A stretch of 6,089 nt of DNA, taken from positions 5,779 through 11,867 of the forward strand of contig PAJC01000140.1 in the NCBI GenBank assembly GCA_002705165.1, in the 5' to 3' direction. Positions 1 to 5,883 of the stretch are shown here, piece after piece. The number at the start of each line of letters is the position of its first letter. The stretch's first letter is position 1. Below the pieces are notes generated by a model that did not search any database, was not told the origin of the DNA, and saw only the letters and a program-made list of their open reading frames with translations. The position numbers were made by a program, and so were the translations under genes. Source of the stretch: Planctomycetaceae bacterium. Lineage in GTDB: Bacteria; Planctomycetota; Planctomycetia; Pirellulales; Pirellulaceae.

Positions 1-833
1 TCGGCCCATTCCGCCCATTGGCTAATGCGATGCTGATTGGCACTGCCCGTGATACAGGTTGTCAGATTCTCGTTTGCAATAGAGAACTGTAGTGCGAGTT
101 GAGCAATATCAATCCCGGCCGCTGAGCAGTGAGCGGCCGCTCGTTCACAGGTTTCGCGTACAAGAGGAGTCGCTTTATGCCATTCTGGAAGCGGAGCATT
201 GGTAAGCAGTCGCGCTGAAAAAGGAGCGGCATTCATGATCCCGACATTTTTCTCCCGGAGATAAGGAACCAGATCATCCAACATGGTGTTTTGAAGGGTG
301 TAGTGGTTGTAACTGAGGACCACATCCAGATCAGTTTGCTCTAAAATAAAGCGGAAATTGCTCATCGGATAACCTGAGATACCGATATATCGAACTTTAC
401 CCGCCTGTTGGATTTCGCGTAGTGCGGGAATCGTTTCATCCACAATTTGTTGACGCTCCACGAATTCGATATCGTGGCACAATATGATGTCCAGGTGATC
501 CGTACCTAAACGATGAAGACTCACATCGACACTCTCAACCACTCGTTGAGCCGAGAAATCGAAGTGGTTGACGTGGTAACGCCCCAGTTTTGTACCGAGG
601 AAGTAACGGTCCCGTGGGATATCTTTGAGGGCAATCCCGAGTAGGACTTCACCGATACCTCGGCCATAGTATGGAGAGGTGTCGATGAAATTCATTCCGC
701 AGTCTAAAGCAGCAGGTACAGCAGAGAGGGCCTCACTGATATCGACATTACGGAATTCCGCCCCTAATGATGAGGCTCCAAAACTGACAACCGAAAGATC
801 CAGATCAGTGTTCCCAAGTCGTCGAGTTTTCAT
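1..833 (-). CDS. Aldo/keto reductase, L-galactose (or L-fucose) 1-dehydrogenase-like, 3' end cut off by window
   Basis: Reading from the ATG at 833 gives 277 codons without a stop before the window edge. The family is usually about 310-330 residues, so roughly 40 are missing. The aldo/keto reductase tetrad is visible: Asp51 (in FIDTS), Tyr56 (in PYYG), Lys82 (in GTKLG) and His120 (in CHD). A cofactor-phosphate loop, ITGSANQHRI, lies at 261-270. Stretches such as CHDIEF, ETIPAL, LSYNHY and LVPYLREK with the following VGI closely resemble plant L-galactose dehydrogenase as I remember it, more than general aldo/keto reductases. The likely reaction is NAD(P)+-dependent oxidation of the anomeric carbon of L-galactose or the related L-fucose to the aldonolactone, in the cytoplasm. 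It starts 25 bases after the mutarotase gene, with only a weak purine-rich site (GAAAG) upstream. Family call is firm; substrate is inferred from resemblance and neighbours. D-threo-aldose dehydrogenase is the alternative name. Confidence 0.85.
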   Translation of the reverse strand, partial: MKTRRLGNTDLDLSVVSFGASSLGAEFRNVDISEALSAVPAALDCGMNFIDTSPYYGRGIGEVLLGIALKDIPRDRYFLGTKLGRYHVNHFDFSAQRVVESVDVSLHRLGTDHLDIILCHDIEFVERQQIVDETIPALREIQQAGKVRYIGISGYPMSNFRFILEQTDLDVVLSYNHYTLQNTMLDDLVPYLREKNVGIMNAAPFSARLLTNAPLPEWHKATPLVRETCERAAAHCSAAGIDIAQLALQFSIANENLTTCITGSANQHRISQWAEWA

Positions 834-858
834 GGCATACTTTCAAATCAGATGCGGG

Positions 859-1305
859 CTAATCCATGCGGACGCCGATGTGAAGTAACAGATTGGCAAA
901 GCGTTGTTGGTCTGCCGTCTGGATGGTTAGGACATGATCTGGCGTGGAAACTTGAGGATAAAAGTCCCACTTATCGATGGGCTCTAACTCAATATCCACT
1001 CCCGCTTCCTGAAGGGACAGGCGATAATCGTCCCAAACGGGAGGGTCTCCGGCGAGTGCATAGGGACCTTCGGTTTCATACATCATCGTGCATGCACGTT
1101 CGATCGGAATGGCTGTTAACAAGGCCTTAAGAACTTGGTCACAAGTTGGCAGACCCGGTGACAGATTGAGGCTGACCAACTCGGCATGAGGGCCAAGTGT
1201 CGAAGAGCACGGATAGTTGCCATCCGCGATAAGGACCCGGGAATGATGTCCGGCACGTCCTAAAACCTCGTTGATTTTTGGATGGATTAACTGATGCTTT
1301 AGCAT
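859..1305 (-). CDS. RbsD/FucU-family sugar mutarotase (L-fucose/L-galactose type)
   Basis: This 148-residue protein has the usual length and hallmark of the RbsD/FucU family: an N-terminal HP segment, then AGHHSRVLIADGNYP at 18-32, with His20 at the catalytic histidine position and Asp28 in the conserved D-x-N/H-x-P block. The C-terminal FY pair (115-116) and ADQQRFANLLLHIGV (131-145, conserved Asn138) match the FucU sugar-binding end. Such enzymes form ring-shaped oligomers and speed the exchange of alpha and beta anomers. This would supply the anomer used by the neighbouring C1 dehydrogenase. FucU is known for L-fucose, and L-galactose differs only by a C6 hydroxyl, so either sugar fits. 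The gene lies 20 bases after the uxaE-like gene and 25 before the aldo/keto reductase gene. AGGA lies about 11 bases before the ATG. FucU rather than RbsD is chosen from length and context; the exact sugar is unproven. Confidence 0.85.
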   Translation of the reverse strand: MLKHQLIHPKINEVLGRAGHHSRVLIADGNYPCSSTLGPHAELVSLNLSPGLPTCDQVLKALLTAIPIERACTMMYETEGPYALAGDPPVWDDYRLSLQEAGVDIELEPIDKWDFYPQVSTPDHVLTIQTADQQRFANLLLHIGVRMD

Positions 1306-1325
1306 GGCTCTCGGGTTCCTTTCGA

Positions 1326-2609
1326 TTACATGCCTGATTGTAGGGCTTCAAGATGCCGAGTGAAGTGGTCGTCCAAAACTTCTGTGTAGGTGTCTGGATG
1401 TTGTCGCAAAATATCGGCTACCAACGGTCCCAATTTTTCATTGGTAAGTACGCTACCGAATGTGCAGTGGAGGATTTGTCGCCCGGGAAGTGTAAATCCT
1501 TTACCCTGAGGGACTTCGTCCCAAAGTTCGAGATACTGTCGCTCCAGCTCGGTATCACAGTCGATCTCAGCCGGGGCTGCGACCATTTCAAGAGTGGCAT
1601 GAACGTGATACGTTGCCTTATCTGTGTTGTAACGCTCGCGGGAGAATTCAACGATTTCCCGGAAGAGTGATTTTTCATGCCGAGCGACAACGCGTAATGC
1701 TTCCAGATAACTCGTCCCAGCAGTTTTCACGTGCCACAAGCCCTTCGTTGCTTTGCTCAACAGACCATACATTGATAGCTTGTCGGACCCACTATGAAGT
1801 GAAAGCTTATAAGGTCCCAGCAGACGGGCGATTTCAGCATGGTCGTTCAAAGAAACTTCAAGAGCCTCGAGGTCACCAATGAAGTCCACGCCTTTTTCGA
1901 ATTCGCCAATGAAACGCGGGGCTAGACTGACGAGTTTCATCTCATTTTTCAGACATTGGTCCGCAATGATGTAGTGTTCAGCCAATGTGGTCGGCTGTTC
2001 AGTTTCGTCGACACTCAATTCAATTTCGTAATCACGACCGGCCGCTTGCTGTATCTGAGCGATATAGGCTGCGAGGTCCAGAGCGTGGTTAAGAGACCGG
2101 CCGTACTTTACGGCAGCTCGCAGACAAGCTTCTTCATTGAGATCAATCGTCGTGCCATTGGCTAATGTAACGGTCTTACCCTGATAATCAGCGACCCAGT
2201 TTACATCTTCAGCAACTTCGGCATATTTTTCTCGTAGTGTTGCTTCATCGTAATCGTCTGCCTCTGCGTCCACGTAATCAGAGGGGTCGATCGTAAAAAA
2301 GGTGAAGCCCACTTCGGCAGTTACGTCGACGTCTTCCTTCGTCTTCAAGTGGTCTGCATCCGCACCAGTAATTCCGGTCCAGCCTGAATGGACCATACCC
2401 TGTAATGCATCCGTCATCACACCGATGGGGGTTCGGGAAGTCCGAGCCATCTCACGGATGGATTGTTGCGGAAAAATCGGTTGGATACCGCTACCAGCTC
2501 GCTTCATCGATGCGACGTGCCCAGGAGTGGCAACGCCTGTGCGGTCACCAAATCCAAAACTAGGATCGAGACCAAGACAAACTGCTTTAGGAAGAGATTG
2601 TTCTGACAT
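1326..2609 (-). CDS. uxaE: UxaE-family tagaturonate/fructuronate epimerase
   Basis: The 427-residue protein carries blocks I recognise from the UxaE family: FGFGDRTGVATPGH (18-31), DETEQPTT (201-208), LAPRFIGEFEKGVDFIGD (229-246), YKLSLHSGSDK (267-277) and KTAGTSYLEA (295-304). UxaE, first described in Thermotoga, is a metal-dependent cytoplasmic enzyme that interconverts D-tagaturonate and D-fructuronate at C4, linking the galacturonate and glucuronate branches. Here it follows an L-galactonate 5-dehydrogenase-like gene, whose expected product is D-tagaturonate, so substrate and context agree. Conserved His31, Asp201, His272 and Lys277 are plausible metal or catalytic residues, but I cannot assign them with certainty. 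The gene begins 35 bases after the preceding gene with no clear Shine-Dalgarno, and ends 20 bases before the mutarotase gene. No frameshift is seen. Family members with changed specificity exist, so another keto-acid or ketose epimer pair remains possible. Confidence 0.83.
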   Translation of the reverse strand: MSEQSLPKAVCLGLDPSFGFGDRTGVATPGHVASMKRAGSGIQPIFPQQSIREMARTSRTPIGVMTDALQGMVHSGWTGITGADADHLKTKEDVDVTAEVGFTFFTIDPSDYVDAEADDYDEATLREKYAEVAEDVNWVADYQGKTVTLANGTTIDLNEEACLRAAVKYGRSLNHALDLAAYIAQIQQAAGRDYEIELSVDETEQPTTLAEHYIIADQCLKNEMKLVSLAPRFIGEFEKGVDFIGDLEALEVSLNDHAEIARLLGPYKLSLHSGSDKLSMYGLLSKATKGLWHVKTAGTSYLEALRVVARHEKSLFREIVEFSRERYNTDKATYHVHATLEMVAAPAEIDCDTELERQYLELWDEVPQGKGFTLPGRQILHCTFGSVLTNEKLGPLVADILRQHPDTYTEVLDDHFTRHLEALQSGM

Positions 2610-2644
2610 GAGTCATGCTTTCTGTGACGTATTGGTCAACGATA

Positions 2645-3463
2645 TTAACCAAAGTATTTGTTGTAGGAGTCGATCGTTTGCTTGGCGGCTTCGTATTCTG
2701 TCGGGTATGGGACCGCTTCGGCACTAAGGTATCCGTCATAGCCAATTTCTTTGATGACCGCAGAAACAGACACCATGTCGATGTGGCCTCCACCAATGGG
2801 GCGACGATTATTATCAACAAAGTGAATATGACCAATTAGCTCCGCACCCGTGCGGAAGGCTTCGCAGATGTCAACTTCTTCGATGTTCATATGAAACAGG
2901 TCAGCCAAGATGACAACGTTGTGGTCATTGCCAAGCGTATTAAGCAAAGCAACACTTTCTTCAACTCGATTACAGAGATTGGTTTCAAAACGATTTAAGT
3001 GTTCGTAAATAAATGGAACATTAAACTGTTTGGCATATTCGCCCAGTTCACCGCAAGCTTCTGCTAGATATTTTAACGCTTCCTCTTTAGGAACGTCTTT
3101 CCCCCAAAAACCTTGCATCGATCCCAAAATGGCTCCGGCGCCAAATCGCCCACCCATCTCGATGATCCGTTTAATAAATTCTTTGCCTTGTTCACGTTCT
3201 TCTCTGGAGGCTGAAGTCAGTGTGAGGCCGTGCTTTACCTTGCCTGCTCCGGTTCCAACCGCGGCTAGTGAAAGTTCATGATCCTGGAGAAGTTTCTCTA
3301 ATTCGTCTGAGTCAACTTGTTCGGGACCCAGCGAGAAAACTTCAATCGCATCGAATCCAAGTTCCCTGGCTGTTTTGCAACCGGCTTCCAATCCATCCCA
3401 TAGGACAAACGGACCACCTCGGGCGGCTTCTACTAAACTGACGGTGATGGCTGATTTAACCAT
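2645..3463 (-). CDS. TIM-barrel sugar epimerase, D-tagatose 3-epimerase-like
   Basis: A 272-residue protein of the xylose-isomerase-like TIM-barrel superfamily, close in length to ketose 3-epimerases. Its active-site spacing matches Pseudomonas cichorii D-tagatose 3-epimerase: Glu154 (in YEHLNRFETN), Asp188 and His191 (in ADLFHMNIEE), His214 (in GHIHF), Arg220 (in DNNRR) and Glu249 (in SAEA). Glu154, Asp188, His214 and Glu249 would bind the divalent metal, with Glu154 and Glu249 doing proton transfer. FETN and VDNNRRPIGGGH are also typical of the group. There is no signal peptide, so it should be cytoplasmic. A good Shine-Dalgarno (GAGGA, 8 bases before the ATG) supports this start. It is second in the operon, 61 bases after the dehydrogenase gene. 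The substrate is unknown: a ketohexose or keto-uronate epimerised at C3 would fit the fold, and hydroxypyruvate isomerase is a less likely relative. Confidence 0.82.
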   Translation of the reverse strand: MVKSAITVSLVEAARGGPFVLWDGLEAGCKTARELGFDAIEVFSLGPEQVDSDELEKLLQDHELSLAAVGTGAGKVKHGLTLTSASREEREQGKEFIKRIIEMGGRFGAGAILGSMQGFWGKDVPKEEALKYLAEACGELGEYAKQFNVPFIYEHLNRFETNLCNRVEESVALLNTLGNDHNVVILADLFHMNIEEVDICEAFRTGAELIGHIHFVDNNRRPIGGGHIDMVSVSAVIKEIGYDGYLSAEAVPYPTEYEAAKQTIDSYNKYFG

Positions 3464-3524
3464 GATTCAATTCCTCTAGGGTAATTCGGTCGAAGTGTTT
3501 GGCTGACCGGATAAAGATTTTAAG

Positions 3525-4556
3525 TTAGTCCTGAATGCTAACAATAGCTTTGATAACGCCGGTTTCCGGTTTGGTGTACGAGTCGAAGACTTCGGGAAGC
3601 TCTTCTAGTGTTGTGCGATGAGTGATCCAGGGACGCGTGTCGATCTTGCCGTCTTCAATGAGTTTGATAATGCGTGCGAAGTCACCAGGTAAGGCGTTTC
3701 GCGATGAAAGTAAGTTCATTTCTTTGGCATGCAGCCAGCGATGAGGGAAGACAATGTCACCCAGAGTGATACCGACGTAAACCAGGGTCCCTGTATGAGC
3801 GACGAAGTTCATTGCGTTCGCCATACTTTGAGCATTGCCCGTGGCATCAATAACGATGGTTGGCAGTTCACCACCGTTGGCATCTCGCAACGCTTGTTCT
3901 TCGGAATCGTCACCCTTAAAGGTTACCGTCTTTTCGACATTCATGTTGTTGCGGCAGAAAGCCAGACGATCTTCATTCATGTCCATGACAATCATCTTGG
4001 CTGGTGTAAGCCGGGTAAACTCGACGCAGGTCAGACCGATGGGCCCGGCACCAATGATCAGAACCGTATCATCCGCCGTTGGTTTCGCACGATCGACAGC
4101 ATGGCAACCAATGGCAAGCGTCTCCACAAGTGCCAGTTGTTCCATTTCCAGGCCACCGTGAGATGGATGGAGTTTGCGAGCGGGAACAATGAATCGTTCA
4201 CGCATACCACCATCGGTATGAACCCCCAGAACTTCGAGGTTGTCACAACAATTGGAACGCCCGCGTTGGCTGGCGAAACTTGCTTCGTTGTTAATGTAAG
4301 GTTCGACACTGCAACGATCGCCTGACTTTACATTTTCAACACCTTCACCTACTTCCAAAACTTCCACTCCCAATTCGTGCCCGGGAATACGAGGGTAGCT
4401 GTAGAAAGGGAACTTGCCTAAATAGCCGCTAATATCGGTACCGCAGATTCCGACACGGTGTACGGCAACCAAGGCTTCACCGGGACCGGGGGCCGGCGCT
4501 TCGTCGACTTCAATGGTTTTGAAATTCTTAGGTTCTTCAAGAAGGATGGCTCTCAT
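3525..4556 (-). CDS. Zinc-type medium-chain dehydrogenase, L-galactonate 5-dehydrogenase-like (LgoD/RspB group)
   Basis: A 343-residue medium-chain dehydrogenase. The N-terminal catalytic domain has GICGTD (Cys38), PGHE (His60, Glu61) and VETLAIG (Glu145), the expected catalytic zinc ligands. The Rossmann domain has GAGPIG at 169-174 and an acidic Asp192 at the end of strand 2, favouring NAD+. Overall pattern, including LGVHTDGG (110-117) and LLSSRNA (282-288), resembles E. coli LgoD (YjjN), which oxidises L-galactonate at C5 to D-tagaturonate; the uxaE-like gene downstream would use that product. One oddity is that three of the four structural-zinc cysteines are replaced (Asn90, Ser93, Ser96; only Cys104 remains), so the structural zinc is probably absent. 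It is the first gene of the operon, with no strong Shine-Dalgarno. Family call is firm. Substrate is inferred; other polyols or aldonates such as L-fuconate, L-idonate or L-threonine-type substrates cannot be excluded. Confidence 0.85.
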   Translation of the reverse strand: MRAILLEEPKNFKTIEVDEAPAPGPGEALVAVHRVGICGTDISGYLGKFPFYSYPRIPGHELGVEVLEVGEGVENVKSGDRCSVEPYINNEASFASQRGRSNCCDNLEVLGVHTDGGMRERFIVPARKLHPSHGGLEMEQLALVETLAIGCHAVDRAKPTADDTVLIIGAGPIGLTCVEFTRLTPAKMIVMDMNEDRLAFCRNNMNVEKTVTFKGDDSEEQALRDANGGELPTIVIDATGNAQSMANAMNFVAHTGTLVYVGITLGDIVFPHRWLHAKEMNLLSSRNALPGDFARIIKLIEDGKIDTRPWITHRTTLEELPEVFDSYTKPETGVIKAIVSIQD

Positions 4557-4603
4557 GTGTTATGTCTGCTCTAAGGTTAATCCTATGATTTGTTCAGTCT
4601 TTT

Positions 4604-4632
4604 ATTATGTTCTGTGGTTTCAAACTGTTAAA
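4604..4632 (-). promoter_or_regulatory. Candidate promoter of the five-gene sugar operon
   Basis: On the minus strand, CATAAT (4609-4604; five of six matches to a sigma-70 -10 box) lies 17 bases after TTTAAC (4632-4627), a poor -35 box. This would give a leader of about 40 bases before the ATG at 4556. It lies between the upstream gene's terminator and the first operon gene, which is where the promoter should be. The -35 match is weak, so an activator or another sigma factor may be needed. Confidence 0.35.
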
Positions 4633-4634
4633 CC
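4616..4634. promoter_or_regulatory. Imperfect 19-bp palindrome, candidate operator
   Basis: GGTTT (4616-4620) and AAACC (4630-4634) are perfect 5-base inverted arms around a nine-base, partly symmetrical centre. The element overlaps the -35 side of the candidate promoter, a usual place for a repressor or activator site. The length suits a dimeric regulator, but no regulator gene is present in the window and I cannot assign a family. Confidence 0.25.
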
Positions 4635-4667
4635 AAGGGTAAGCGAGTAATTAGAATTTGACTGCAT

Positions 4668-4708
4668 AAAAAAAGAGGCACTCATATGAGCACCTCTCTC
4701 TTTTTTTT
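4668..4708 (-). terminator. Rho-independent terminator of the LTxxQ-like gene
   Basis: On the minus strand a GAGGTGCTC arm pairs with GAGTGCCTC around an ATAT loop, giving nine stem pairs including two G-U wobbles, followed directly by seven U residues. Upstream A and G residues can extend the stem by pairing with the U run. It sits 16 bases after the stop codon at 4724 and isolates that gene from the sugar operon. In a plus-strand transcript the two wobbles become C-A mismatches, so the signal is stronger in the minus direction. Confidence 0.85.
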
Positions 4709-4723
4709 CGCAGTCGAGTCTTT

Positions 4724-5614
4724 TTAGAGACTTGGACGCTGGCCGGGTTGTCCCTGAGGACGCTGACCACCTTGCCCACCGGGACGCTGACCACCTTGCC
4801 CGCCGGGACGCTGACCACCTTGCCCACCGGGACGTTGTGGTCGAAGTTCTTCGCGAGAAATTTCGAAAGGCTTGCCTTTCATTTCTTCAAATTGCTTCTT
4901 TTGTGCAGCGGTTAGAGTTCCAACCATATTTGTTTCAGCTTCTTTCTGTACCGTTTCCATCTTTTCGCGAATTTCAGCCATCATCGCCTGAATTTTTTCT
5001 CGGTCGCCGCCCAGTTGTTGGAATTGCTCGCGAACACCTCCAAACATCTCTTGAGACTTCTCGCGAGTACCATTGGAGATTTCTTCAAACTTGGCCTTCT
5101 GAGTATCCGTGATCTTTAATTTCTTTTGGACGGGCTCTAATAACAGAGCACCAGTACCGAGAAGCTGCATACGAATTTCTTCTAGTCGCTCTAGTTGGTG
5201 AGGAAGTAGGATTTCCTCAACAGCCGCGTTGACTTTTTTCTGCGTCTCTTCAGAACTCTTGCGGAATTTTTCGAAGAGTTCTCGGCGTTGTTCTTCCGAA
5301 AGATTACGGAAGTCAGGTCGTTCACCTTGGTTGGCCCGGGCTTCTGCACGGATCTTGTCAGAAGCTTCTTTCAGTTCCTCAACTTGTTCATCAAAAATTT
5401 CTGCTTCGTTACGAACCTTTTCAGATTGTAGTAACTGATTAATCGAAATATTGTTTTGTCCGCCTCCACGACCGCCGAATTGACCGCCTTGACCGCCTTG
5501 ACGTCCGCCGCCTTGACCGCCTTGACGTCCGCCGCCAGGTTGAGCATGGACTACTGGTACGATGACCATTGCCATCAATGCTGTCGCAAGCGTGAATAGT
5601 TTGACAAGTTTCAT
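4724..5614 (-). CDS. Secreted Gly/Gln-rich protein with LTxxQ-like helical motifs
   Basis: The 296-residue product starts with a clear Sec signal peptide: MKLVK, a hydrophobic core to about residue 21, and a probable cut after VHA (24). A Gly/Gln/Arg-rich stretch follows (27-53), then a highly charged alpha-helical region (about 57-258), then QRPGGQGG three times (260-283) and a QRPQGQPGQRPSL tail. The helical part has four LTxxQ-like turns: LSEEQ (105-109), LLPHQ (136-140), ITDTQ (168-172) and LTAAQ (234-238), each followed by a charged amphipathic helix, as in Spy/CpxP-type periplasmic proteins. Similar proteins are common in Planctomycetes; their role is not established, though extracytoplasmic chaperone or stress-sensing functions are possible. 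I prefer the ATG at 5614 because TAGGA lies 8 bases before it and it begins the signal peptide directly. An in-frame ATG at 5635 would add seven residues without a ribosome site. It is a single-gene unit ended by its own terminator, with no visible link to the sugar operon. Confidence 0.8.
   Translation of the reverse strand: MKLVKLFTLATALMAMVIVPVVHAQPGGGRQGGQGGGRQGGQGGQFGGRGGGQNNISINQLLQSEKVRNEAEIFDEQVEELKEASDKIRAEARANQGERPDFRNLSEEQRRELFEKFRKSSEETQKKVNAAVEEILLPHQLERLEEIRMQLLGTGALLLEPVQKKLKITDTQKAKFEEISNGTREKSQEMFGGVREQFQQLGGDREKIQAMMAEIREKMETVQKEAETNMVGTLTAAQKKQFEEMKGKPFEISREELRPQRPGGQGGQRPGGQGGQRPGGQGGQRPQGQPGQRPSL
4757..4828. repeat. Three tandem 24-bp units encoding QRPGGQGG
   Basis: Units at 4757-4780, 4781-4804 and 4805-4828 are nearly identical, differing at only a few positions, and a partial fourth begins at 4829. 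The 24-base period keeps the reading frame, so copy number can change without breaking the gene. The units encode the C-terminal repeats of the secreted protein. Confidence 0.9.
5486..5533. repeat. Two identical tandem 24-bp units in the Gly/Gln-rich N-terminal segment
   Basis: Bases 5486-5509 and 5510-5533 are identical and in frame. They encode a duplicated GGRQGGQG-type octapeptide just after the signal peptide. The period equals that of the C-terminal repeat, but the base sequence differs. Confidence 0.88.
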
Positions 5615-5883
5615 TGGAGAAATCCTATATTTCATAGATGAGGTTATTTTTGATTGCTTTTGTAATCATTGAACACTTGTGAAGTTGCCCAAGTTTCGTC
5701 GAATTATTGAAAATCTCTCAATTAATCAACCCTAACAATATAACCCGAATTAAAGGACAGTGTTGCCATTTTTGCATTTGTTGGTGATATATAAGGTATA
5801 GGTAAGTTAGTCTCGCCGCTGGATTGGTTTGTAATCGGTGGTCAGCAGTTCCTGATTGAAAATAGAAGAAGGCCTAGTCCAAA
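5615..5883. other. Divergent intergenic region between the secreted-protein gene and the SDR gene
   Basis: This AT-rich region lies between two divergently read genes and must hold promoters for both. It contains the TAGGA ribosome site of the minus-strand gene (5623-5627) and a purine-rich AGAAGG (5866-5872 area) about 11 bases before the plus-strand ATG. On the minus strand a weak TTGATT (5729-5724) and AATAAT (5708-5703) pair, 15 bases apart, may be the promoter of the secreted-protein gene. I see no RNA gene, long hairpin or coding sequence here. Confidence 0.6.
5763..5793 (+). promoter_or_regulatory. Candidate promoter of the SDR gene
   Basis: TTGCCA (5763-5768) matches the -35 consensus at five of six bases. 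An AT-rich GATATATAAG stretch (5786-5795) offers -10-like hexamers at spacings of 17 to 19 bases. The leader would be about 85 bases. The exact -10 box is ambiguous. Confidence 0.35.

Noticed and set aside
2302..2727. A plus-strand open frame across the uxaE/epimerase junction
   Set aside because: It is antisense to two well-supported genes and has no domain signature or ribosome site that I can see.
3487..3509. CGGTC/GACCG hairpin in the 61-base gap after the dehydrogenase gene
   Set aside because: The stem is only five pairs with a 13-base loop and no U run, so it is not a convincing terminator or attenuator.
3729..4325. A 198-codon plus-strand open frame
   Set aside because: It lies antisense within the zinc-type dehydrogenase gene, whose zinc and NAD motifs are intact. 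The plus-strand translation shows no recognisable domain.
4757..4828. Regular short repeats that could suggest a CRISPR array
   Set aside because: The units are directly tandem without spacers, and in frame within a coding sequence.
4732..5112. A 126-codon plus-strand open frame
   Set aside because: It is antisense to the secreted LTxxQ-like protein. Its DADHLA repeats are only the reverse reading of the 24-bp repeat.
5615..5635. Upstream in-frame ATG for the secreted protein, adding seven residues
   Set aside because: It lacks a ribosome site, whereas the ATG at 5614 has TAGGA at good spacing and starts a standard signal peptide.
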